A stretch of DNA of 64,000 nt from Valencia hispanica (Eukaryota; Chordata; Actinopteri; Cyprinodontiformes; Valenciidae): assembly GCA_963556495.2 (NCBI GenBank), contig OY747721.1, forward strand, positions 29,384,349 to 29,448,348, given 5' to 3'. Every line of letters starts with the position of its first letter. Position 1 is the stretch's first letter. Below, piece after piece: positions 11,194 through 23,100 of the stretch. Below the pieces are notes generated by a model. That model was given only the letters and a program-made list of their open reading frames with translations. It searched no databases and was not told the origin of the DNA. The position numbers were made by a program, and so were the translations under genes.

Positions 11194-14100
11194 CTCCAGC
11201 TACTCCTCGTCCCTGTCGGACTCTGAGCCGGAGCAGCAGATCCCCTCCTCCCTCCAGACGGGACTCATGTCCAGACGCAGCCTGCGGCTCGATGAAGGCC
11301 TGCTGGACCGCGGTCTTCCTCGCAGCAGCGCCTCCTTCGGCGCGGGAGGAGCCAGCTGGAGGAACAACGGGGCCCGTCACTCCAAGCGGCACTCGGCCTC
11401 CTGCTCTGAGTCACTCCTCGTCTGCTCTCCTCGGAAATCAGTTGGCCAGTTGCTGCACAACAGCAGCCTCAACAGCGTGGCCTCGGACGCCTCCCTCCTC
11501 TCCTCCCTGCTGGATGAGTCCTCCATCCAGGAGAGCACACTGGTCGACACCCTCTGGGGTACTCCTGCTACATCTTTGACTTTTTCATCCCCCTAAATCT
11601 GGGCTGGGTTTAACTCTCTGCTCCTCCTCCTCAGGTTTGGACCAGGATGCAGATCCTAAAGGTAGGTTTCTGTCACGATCAGAAACACAAACTCCATCAT
11701 TTAATCACAGATGGGCCTCCGCCTCTACCCTTTTGAGTTCTGCACTGCTTCAGATCATGTGTGCAGTTTGAAAAGTCGCTGCAGGCTCATCTGATCTCAC
11801 CGTCTCTTTCACAGAAAGCACCATTGTAGCCAATGAGAGCAGCACCCTGATTGGTTCAGACAGCTGCTGCGCCAAACACTCGGTCCACAACCTCAGCAGG
11901 GCTTGCTGTGAAGACTGCAGTTGTCCGAGCGCGCCAAGTGCCGAGATGGAAACATCCACCGTCTACGGCAGAGACCGCAGGGGCAGGACAGGTGAGAGGG
12001 TGGAGCTTTCTGTTCACGTGGAAGCAGAATCATTTGTCTCATTGGAAATAAAGTAGGTAGTATTTAAAGTTTATTTATGTAGCACCACTCAGAAAAATAG
12101 GACGCCTTCGGGTGCTTTTTAATCAAGTCCAGACTTTAGGCGAGACTACAAAGGCGGCTTGTTCCACAATTTAGGCGCAACAGTCTGGAAAGAGCGATCC
12201 CCTCGGGTTTAATATCTGGTCCTTGGAACAACAAGTAGGTTTTGATTTAAGGGTCTGAGGGCTTGATTTGAAGAAACGAACTTCAGCAATATAGCAACTG
12301 GTTTAACTATGCACAGCCCTGGAAGTTCAAATTGAGATTTAAAAAATGAATTCTAAAACTAACGGATGGGCAGTGCAAAGACATTAAAACGGAAGCAAGG
12401 TGATTTGTTCAGTTTGTTTCGTTTACTGAACAAAAGAATCTTAGGTCAACTGAAGAGGCTGATGCATGTAAAAAGTGGGTTGCAGAAGTGCAGACGAGAG
12501 GAAATAAAGCAACACCTAAATGTGTTACATTCGGCTTGACAGCTGAGTCCAAATGTCCGTTCTGTTGCCTGATCAGATGATCCATGTTCTGTGGGGCAAT
12601 GATCAGACACTAGTTATATTTCAACTAGATTGTGATTTATTTTAGGCAGCCAAGTAATTCAGACAAAAAATGTCAGAAGGATAATATACTGGGACTGCAA
12701 CAATGATGGGAAATAATTTTTTTTTGGGATCAATCAAAACTTGATGAGTTGTTCTTGTTTAAGAACATCAAATTTGAGAAGTAAGCAGTTGTGGAGGGTT
12801 TTTACCATCTCATTCAAAGATGTTACAAGGCTCCTTTAAAGTGCACCCTGTAAACATTCAACTTGGCCTCTCTGCTTTACAGTATGTTCTTCTGAAACTA
12901 CAAATATCATTCTATTTAAGGACTGTTCATCTTCTGACATACAGGACTCTGTTTAACTCTTAACATACAGCCACGCTGCTAATTAAAGGCTAGAATAACA
13001 GGTCAGGATCATCTTCATGAACAATAGCTGCTCCTAAGCCATGCAGTAAAACCATCAGCTGCTGACTGATAATTGTCCATATTTCTGTCTTTAATTTTGA
13101 AGGGAGAGGATCAACATTAGAATGATTTTTTTTTTTTTTTTTTTTTAGTTCTGCTTGTGTCTCCCTCTGGTGATCAGTAGGTAGAATGCTAATTATTGTG
13201 ATGTAGTTTTTAACTTGTACTGTTTATGTACAACAGCTGTTGACACACACACAGTTATTGTAAAATAATGCAAGACTGATAATTGGTTATCTTAATATAG
13301 CCAGCAAAAACTAAAACGAAACAACACACAGTCAAGGAAACAGGGGAAACAACTGAGATGAAACAAAGATTTGAAGCATTCTCCCTATGTGTTTTTTTTA
13401 TGTATTACAGAAACCAGTTTGCATCTAATAAAATCCTTTTTATAGCCATTTGTTGTGGTAGATTTCCCCTACATGGTTACACTGTGTGTAGAGTGATTAG
13501 ACTTTAAACATTTGGTTATATAGCAATTAACTGCCGATTTTAGTAGTAACTGGCTTCCCACAATGTTTGGAAGAGTGCTTTTGGACCATTTTTTCTGAAG
13601 CACATTTGTGAGGTCAGACACTGATGTTGGCTGAGAAGGTCTGACTCAGTCTCTGCTCCACCAGGTTACGGGAAGGACTCTGGGCAGGCTAGTTGAGTTC
13701 TTTGACACAGAACTTGCTCATCCATGTCTCTATGGGCCTTGGCTTTTCCACTGGGGCACAGTCATGTTGGAACTGAGGGGACCATCCCCAAACTGTTCCC
13801 GCAAAGTTGGGAGCATGAAACTGTCCAAAATGTTTGGTATGAAAAACGCATTCAGAAAATCTTTCATTGGAACCGAGGGGCCAAGCCAGTCCCTCTAAAC
13901 AAATCCATACCATAATATGTCCTCCACCTAACTTGAGAATTACCACAGTTCAGTCAGTAAAGTGCTGTTCTCCTGGCAACCACCTAGCCCAGGCTCAGAG
14001 AGGATTCGGCACACTAGAGAACACCTACCGGTCCACTGCTCTATTGTTGCGTGTTGGTGTGTTTTTACACGCTGAATCAGAGACTCATACTGCGAAGCTT

Positions 14101-17100
14101 CCTGCGAACTGTGCTTGAACTATTCTGAAGGCTGCATGAAGCTATAAGGTCTGTAGCTGTTAACCCTGTTGAAAGTTGGTGACCTCCTCACACTAAGCTT
14201 GTCAGCATCCGCTGACCTTTCTCTGCCATTTAGATGACCTACCACTTCATGGCTATGCTGCCGTTGTCTCCAGTCACTCCCAGTTTGACAAAATGCCACC
14301 GGTGAGGAATTTCATGCCTGCCCTTTGGTCCCATTTGATGTTTGAGGACTTTTTAGTCATGTTTTTTGCTATCCTGAAATGAGTGTTTATACTTGAATAA
14401 GCCAGTCTTTGTTCCGGTTAAGTTTTCAGTTGTATTTTCTCAAGGTCACTGGAGACCACAATTGCAACGGGACCTTTTTTCTGCTGCAGCTCAGTGTGAA
14501 GAGAGGTGAGAGAAACTAGGGCTGGGCAATACATTTTTAATCAAATTTACTGTTTATGAAGATTTAACTTTTGGAAAATCTGGATTAAAAATGCATAAAT
14601 TTTTACAGCTTGTATTTATTTGGACGTTTTTCTGTCTGTGCAACACAAAGCCAGAAAGAATGTTGAGTAAGGGAAGTCCTCCACCTTTCGCCTCCAATCA
14701 GCTAATGCTAAGTCAGCTAAGCTGGATGCACACTTGTCTTCAGAGTTGCCTGATTAACTTGTTACTGACTTGTCAGATTTATTGGACAGGTGGTCGGTAG
14801 TTTGGGTTCACCTAAATGTTGCAGCAGTGCTTCTAACTGGAAATGTTGAGCACACCAGTGAAACCAGTTAGTCTGGAGCTCTGTTATAGGTTAGCTTGCT
14901 AATGGTCTTGACTGTCTCGGCTTTCACAAAGTTTTGGTATGATCTCTTTCTCGTTATGCTCTGGTCTTTGTCTTGTTCTCGACTCATTCTTGGGGTAGTT
15001 GGTCTATACCACGTTACCTGAAATCTTAATTATAATCACTTTAAATTATCCCAATGAATGAAGGGTTTTTTGTGCATTAGTACACATTCCCGTCCATTAG
15101 TCTCATGGAATCTGTTTGTTTGGCTTCCACTTTCTTTTTTTAAAATATTTTAGTTGTTGGCAGCTTGGCATGTTTAAAAGTGAAGACTGTTTAGTTATTA
15201 TTAAACTTTTATATTGAAGCTTCTCATGAAACCTGTGCTGCTGCATCTCTCTCTCACTCACTCGCTCTCTCACTCTCTCACACACACTCACACACACAGC
15301 ATGTTTTGTATAAATCAGTATGGAAATCTGCCTTCTGTGTTGCTGCCGCGAGGCGGCCAGAACAGAAGCTGCTGCACGTCTCCAGTTTTAATCTTTGACT
15401 CGGCTCTTCCAGATGTGCTGTTGCTGAACTCCCCTCTGCCGTTTGTAAGGAGGGCTGCAGCCCGCTGCGCGTCTGCGCTGCAGCTCACCTGGCAGGTGTT
15501 CCAGCCCTCACGCTCACAGCCCAACAGGCGTGGAGGTAAATACGTTTCTGTAGGTGGTGGGACTAAAGGGTCTACTCCTCCCTTCTCTTCACACATACTG
15601 GTGTTTAACAGAGAGCAGTGGGGTGGGGTGGGGGAGCATTCAGTTTGCTCTCATACCAACAAATCACTCCTAACAGACCTTCACTTTGGCTGTTTCCCCG
15701 GTGAAATGCAAATTGCGGCTATGCCTCCAGCCACTCCCTACCTCGGAAGATGCGCATGTCGTTTGTGTCTCCGGTGAGTCCTGACTCTCTGTTCCCTCTG
15801 CTGCAGCTCGACCCGGTCACTGTGGAGTCATGGCTCTAAAGGAAGCGAACCCGAAGGAGCTTCATCCCGTCGGATCGCTGTGTGAGTCAAACGTCTGCAG
15901 CCACAGGAACCCGCGCGTTCAAAATGTTTTCTGATATTAAACTCTGCAGGATTCTGTGCCGTCAGGACAGACGTTCCACATCTGCAAACAGGGCTGCAGG
16001 AGTTAACTGAAGCTAAATGCAGCAGTTTCGTTTTAATTGAGTGAAAAACATTCTTTCTGGGGTACTAACCTTTTCATGGGAAATAATCAGTGAACTGCTG
16101 GGATTTTTGTGCAGATGTTGCCGGTCTGTAATCTCTGGAATAATGTTACTTTGAGCTTTTTGTGACTCATTTAAAGCATTTTTCTTTCAGGGGTGGCATG
16201 ATGATGCAACAGGTGCAATGATTTAAAATAAAATAAAAAAACTAGATGCAGACATTTTAAATATTCCCTGAACCACACATGTTCAAAACTGTACAAACTG
16301 ATTCAAATGCCTACATCCACATGCACTAATATTTGGCTAAATATCTCCTAGCAAACTGCACGTCGACCAAATGCTTTCTAATAGCCAATAACAAACTTCT
16401 GGCATCTTTCTGGCTGATACTCGACCACTCTTCCTTGCAGAAGTGGTGGACTTTGTTTAAATGTTGCGTCCTGGATGGATTTTAATGTGTGTTTGAGGTT
16501 ATTGTTCTGTTGGCACACCCAGATATGCGTTTCAACCATCTGAAGAACCCAGGAGCCACCAAAGCTCAAGCCTGGCCTGAGCTGGAAACAGATGGAACCC
16601 TAGAATGACTGTCCAAAATTTAGCCAGTTTTCCATCTCCATTGACTGAAACTGCTCCAGAAACGAGATCCTTCTCCAAAATCCCCACCATCAAGCTAAAC
16701 TGTAGTGTGCAGCTGCACACATGGATGAAGAAACATTTCTTGGAAAAATTTCTTGCCAGACGAGAAGAAAAGGTTTGGTCAGAGATGAGAAGTATGTTTG
16801 GAGAAATTTAAATTAAGGCTTTCAAGCCATACTACACTGTACCAACTGTTGAGCATGGTGTTTACTGCATCATGTTGTGGGCTATTTTACCTTCCATTAG
16901 TACTGTGAGGGCTACCCTCAAATTCTACAACTTGATCTCAGATAACAGCTGGATGGTTGAAACTTGGACACAGTTGGGTGTTCTAGCAGGTTTCTGATCA
17001 CAGATGCCTCTAGGCTGGGTTTGGAATAGATTAAGCAGGCTAATGTTTAGCTTCTGGAAAGGCCTGATCCAAAGCTCCAACCTTATGCCTGTTTAAAAAA

Positions 17101-20100
17101 ACCCAAAAGCAGATAGTTTGTGTGTTTTGAGTCTGTCGTTATAACTCGTTGTTGACGCCAACAGGTGACGACTGTAAGGAGAAGCAGCGTTCCCAGCTGG
17201 ACATCTCTTCATCGTCCTCCTCTCTGTCATCCAGTCTGTTGGGGTTCTTGTGCAGCGCTGCAGTTTTCACAGGTTCACTCAGTAAAATCCCCAGTGGCAG
17301 CTGTAGATGTTCAGGGCAGCTGCTTAAACGGGAACGGTTTTTGATTTGTTAAAGGAAATGTGGTGTTCCAGTTTAACTAGCTGCAGCTAACAGAACCAAA
17401 ACCCTGAGTATTTATATAAAACCTGTCTCAGGTCTGTTTCTCTCTGATTCAGTTTGACTAACGCTCAGCTTTGCTTCTGCAGCTGCAGCTCTGTGGCTTC
17501 TTACCCAGATGGTTTTCTCTGCTTCGCTGAGAGGTGGACGCTATGCAGGTTACAGTCACTGTGTGTGCCGTTTGCGTCTCTAGCTAGATGTCTGTAGGTG
17601 GTGTTAGAGGACCCCCGACTTGGTCTTGTGGTGTTTTTGTGTTTGTGTTCTGCAGGGGAAATGAGATGCACCACAATCAGACTCTTAATCTGTTTCCACC
17701 TCTGAAACATCAGCTACATTTACAGAGTCTGAATCACTGCAAATACAGTACTGTGAAAAGGTTTTAGGCAGGTGTGGAAACAATGCTGTAAACCAATAAT
17801 GCTTTCAGAAATGTAAATGATTATTTATTTTTATAAAATGTAAAGTGAGCAAACTAAATACCTATCTCAATCAATCAACATTTGGTGTTACTACTTTTTG
17901 CTTTCAAACCAGCATTCAATTCTTATAGGTACACTTGCACAAAGTAAGGGATTTTGTAGGATTATAGTCAGGTGTATGATCAACCAATTATACCAAACAG
18001 GTGGTAATGATCATCAATGTGACACGTAGGTTGAAACAGTCATTAACTGAAACAGAAACAGCTGTGTAGGAGGCTTAAAACTGGGTGAGGAACAACCAAA
18101 CTCTGCTACCAAGGTGACGTTGTGGAAGATGGTTTCATGTCATGGCAAGATTGAGCACAGCAATGAGACACAAGGTAGTTATGCCGTATCAGCAAGGTCT
18201 CTCCCAGACAAAGATTTCAAAGGAGACGGGGGTTCCTAGATGTGCTGTTCAAGCTCTTTTTAAAGAAGCACAAAGAAACGGGCAACATTGAGAATCGTAG
18301 ATTCAGTGGTTGGTCAAGGAAACAAGGAAAGACGCATTGAGCGGAAGATGTCCAGCAGTGCCATCAGCTCATAACTGGCAGAAACCTGTGAGACCCAGGT
18401 ACACCCATCAACTGTCCGGAGAAGTTTGACCAGAAGTGGTCGTCATAGAGGAGTTGCAGCCAAAAATCCATTCCTCTGATGTGGAAACATGCCAAGCGAC
18501 TAAAGTATGCAGAGAAACTGTTTGTTTTTTTTTTTGTTTTTTTTTTTTTAAGTGGAAGGGCTGGAGAGCGATACAATGAGTGTCTGCAGGCAACAGTGAA
18601 GCATGGTGGAGGTTCCTTGAACGTTTGGGGGTGCATTTCTACAAATGGAGTTGAGGAGTTGGAGATTTGGTCAGGATTAATGGTGGTCTCAGTGCTGGGA
18701 AATACAGGCAGATACTTCACCATTATGCTATACCATCAGGGAGGCTTATGATTGGCCCTGAATTTATTCTGTAGCAGGACAACGACCCCAAACATACAAC
18801 CATAGTCATTAAGAACTATCTAATATGAAGAGGCAGAAGGAAGTGAGGAAGCCTGCATCCACTGAAGATCTGTGGTTAGTTCTCCAAGATGTTTGGGACA
18901 CCCTACCAGCCGAGTTCTTTCAAAAACTGTGCAAGTGTACCCAGAAGAACTGGTGTTGTTTTGAAGGCAAAGGGTGATCACGCCAAATACTTAGCTGATT
19001 TAGATTTCTCTTTTGTTCATTCACTGCTTTTTGTTGATTGATGAAAATAAGTTAACACTTCCATTTTTGAAACCATTCTCTGTTTACAGCACTTCTTTTC
19101 CACACCTGCCTAAAACTTCTGCACAACACTGTTGGATTCAAATCTTTCATGATAATTGCAGCACTTCAGGAAACATTTCGTAGCATATCGTGAGGTGGAG
19201 TTTGTGCATCTTGTTTTAACTGTTGGCAGAAGAACCTTTTATCGATGTGATTCTCTTCTCACTCAATTCCACCTGCAGCTGAAGGCTTCCGATTTTTCCT
19301 AGCAGCCGATCCTGAATCCGTTTGTGTCCTCAGGTTGCTCGGCAGGAGAAGCGTTCAGCTGGATCAGCAGACGATGGAGTCGCATGAGTTCGGGTTCCTG
19401 CCTAAGCAGGTAAGATGTCTGTGTTTTTTCATCCCACCAACCTGCAAACGTCTCAGCATCTAGAGGACTTTGGTTGAACCGTGAAAACTTCTTTTCTTCT
19501 GCTCTGTTGAAATGAACTCTGACCCAGTGACATTTTAATCCAATATTTTTGTTTGATTGGCAAATCTTATGTTTTAATTTAAAAACAAAAGTTATTTAAC
19601 CTGTTAAAGTATTTATTACATGATTTTCTCCCACAAGCTGTAGTCTAACATCAGACTGATTCAATTAAGCAGATTGAAATGTTCTAACCACCTGATGTCT
19701 TGCGTTGTCCCCAGGTTCTTCATACTCCTGGTCTTCCTCCTCTTCAGTAAGTTTTTTATTTTTTTTATTTTTTTTTATTTTATTTTTTATTTTTTTACTT
19801 GAAGGAAATTCCGATTCAACTGCTGCTAAAATAATTTGCTGCTTAAGATTCAGGCTGTCACATCTGAATGAACTTGGGAATTTTAGCAGTTAAGATGAAC
19901 AAACTGTTTTATTTTCCTGCCAACTGATCTCAGAAGTTTGCTGATCTGAGAAAATGAATTCAGTAGGAGACGGTCACTCACTCAGAAAATTGTTTTCAGC
20001 GTCTTTCCCGTTTTCCCTTGAAGCTGAATATGACGTTTGCAGAAGATTCTGAGCATTCAGAGAAAAATAACACTGCATGCTCTTCCCAACAGGTTTGTTT

Positions 20101-23100
20101 TGGTTCCGTCCAGCTGGCTTCTGTTCACTCCTTCCAGGCCTCAACATGGCGGATGTTCCAGCTCTGTCCCCAGTCCACAGCTTCTTGTCTTCTCAGAGCC
20201 AGTCAGCAGAGGGCTCTGCAGAGGAGTTGGTCGAGAGTCCCTCTCCATCAGCTGAAATTCCACCTCAGGTAGCTGCGCAGGAAAACGACTCCCAATGTTG
20301 ACCTTTTAAGACGGACCTCCAAGATGTGCGGTCACGTTTCCTATCAGGAGGCTCCATCAGCGGCTCCGCCAGCAGTGGTGGCGTTGGATTCCGAGCGGAT
20401 TCTTCAGATGGAGCAGAGTCTGAGGGCGCTATGGGAGGAGATGGAGGCTGCAGGGCGACGGGCGGAGCAGAGTCACAGGGAGCTGCTTCAGTTCTACACC
20501 GACCTCCATCAGCAGGCTTCCCGGTCCCACCGCAGCGCGCGTGACGTGGAGCTTTGGATGAGTGGGCTGATGGAGAAGCAGCTTTCTCTGCTGCGTAGAC
20601 GACTTGGCGAAGAGAGACAGCAGAGGGAGCAGGTTGGGAACTTCTGTTGATTTAAAATAGTCTTTATGTCTTGGAATGTGTCATAATTGTGCAACCGTAT
20701 CACTCTCATCTCTGCTGATTTAAACCTGAAAAGATTTTAGGAGCTTTTCTAAAGTTCCCATAATTTTGACAATGAATGTCTTTCAATTTAATTTTTTTAG
20801 TGTAACAGATGTTTTTTCTGTGTCTGTAGATGCGACAGCAGGATCTGTTGTTGCTGAAGACTCAGATGTCCCGTCTGGATCAGCTGGAGCTGAAGCTGGA
20901 GCAGGTCACAGCCTGGAGTCGGGTAAGTCTTGAGCCGGTTCATACACCGCAAAAAAAATCAGAATCCATCTAAGCTCCACAGCTTGTTGTTGTGCAGGAG
21001 CTGCAATGGATACAAGAAGCTGACACGGTGCCACCTGCTGGTCTCCCGCCTTCTGCCAGGTAGTGTCCATCCTCCTGATCATTTAAACCTGATGCAGCTC
21101 GGTTAGGACCTTAAAATGTTCATTTTTTTTCTCTGCCCACCACCTCCAACAGCGCCGGCATGGACAAACCGTCCCAGGATGCTCTGCAGGCAGATGTTTC
21201 CCGGTTGGAGGCAGCCCTGGTGGACGTCAGGCGGGACGTAGACAGTCTCTCCGGGTGTCAGGACGGTTGTGAACAACTTGACAGAATGCAGCAGACAGTG
21301 AGGTTCCTTATTGTGACCGGATGTTAAACCGAGAGCTCAGTTTCACAATAAAAGCCTTTCTGATGAAGCTTTTATTGTGAGGTTTTAGTAACTCAAAGCC
21401 TCCTTCACAGATTTCAGAGCAGGTTTCGGGTCTGATCAGAGAGGAGGTTCGGGCTCTGATCTACGGGAACCAGCTGACCCAGGGGGGAGATTTCGTCCTA
21501 CCGGAGTCCCTCCAGCAGTGGCTGTCGCGGCAGTTTGTCAGCGAGGCTGACCTGCGGGAGGTGCTGTCCTCTCTGGAGCTTAGCATCCTGCAGAACATGA
21601 GCCATCGGCCGCAGCAGCTGAACGGAGAGCAGACTGTCAGAGAGGCCATTCTGGACACACCTGGGAACTCCGTCTCCAAGGAGGTGAGAGGGGGAAGTTT
21701 TCACCCACATATGATGTTGGTTAATGTTATGGGGGGAAAAAAATGTTTCTAACTGCATTGACTATTGATCTCCATCTGAATGTTCACTCCGATACTTTTG
21801 GATTAAAAAAAGCTCATCTGAATTAAACTGGATAATGGTTTTGAGCTTGTTTTAACAGGAAGGTTTCCTGTTAAAAGGACAGGAAAACCATCACAACAGG
21901 GTAGAATCTCGGAAAAAGCCCTCAAACTAACATGACTATTCCCAAACAGAGTCTCTGGTTTTCCAGGAAGTCCGTGTGATGGTGATGGAGGCTCTGAGGC
22001 TGTTTTCTCAGGATCGAATAGGCCTGGCGGACTACGCGCTGGAGTCTGGAGGTCAGAAACAGCCAAACTCTCTTTCACGGTTTTGTTGGAGCTCTTCAGT
22101 GTGTCTGTACAGATTTTAATTAGTTCTATAAATTGTCAAACTGTCTCGGATGGTAAGTTTCCTATAAAACCAAACCGGAATCCAGGCTCTTGGTCTGGGT
22201 TTTATAAATCACCTGACATGTGTGCACTCGTCCTGCAGGGGGCAGCATCCTCAGCACTCGCTGCTCAGAGACCTTTGAGACGAAGGCCGCCCTGCTGAGC
22301 CTGTTTGGAGTTCCTCTCTGGTATTTCTCCCAGTCTCCTCGAGCTGTGATCCAGGTAACTCACCTGTTGAACCAACACACCTTCATATTAGCAGTTCCAG
22401 CTTCATTACAGGACTCTGACACTGTACAAATTATTCTGACCCATCTGGAATCAACTGGGTTTTCATGTTTAGACTCTGCTTTGATTCCAACAGCAGATTC
22501 AAAGGTTGATTTAGAATAGGGCTGGATGATATAGACCAAAAGTTATATCTTGATATTTTTCATCTAAAATTTGATTTTCAATGTATATCTAGATATTTTT
22601 CTTCCCAAAAAGTATTGAAAAAACCCCAATTGGAGTCCAAGCTACATGTCACACTGGGACTTTTATTGACATACAGCTGTAGATGTATATAATAGTTATA
22701 GCTCTGGTATTAAAAAGTACTGTTTTGGGTCAGGGGTGGGCTGGTGTTTGAATTCAGCCTGAGGGCTAGGTTCGGAAAGGCCTTTTATCTGACCGCACTG
22801 CTTTACGCTGCAGCTTCACACAGCATGAGGGAGAGGGACCTTTACTTTCTCCCTGGCGAGACGTCACATAAAAAAATAAAAGAAATGCTTATACCGCTTA
22901 TTCCGGTATGACGGAAATTTTTTGTGGTTTTGAAACCTTGACTTTGTCCTACCTTGTAACCGGCCCATGCCTATCGGGTGACATTGCGACCCTATATTTG
23001 GAGGTTAGGCGGCCTTCCTTTCAGAGCAGAAGAGAGTTATTGACGTCCGGTAGCAGCTAGTAAACGATATCAAAATAGTTGACATAAAAACATTCTGGAA

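Noticed and set aside
14234..14301. SUN1 coding exon with good splice sites and phase
   Set aside because: It falls inside the decayed Tc1 element (13540-14310) and follows that repeat's sequence, so it is kept only as an exonisation hypothesis.
14518..14560. Start of another hAT MITE ('tagggctgggcaat')
   Set aside because: No matching right end or target duplication was found nearby, so it is at most a fragment.
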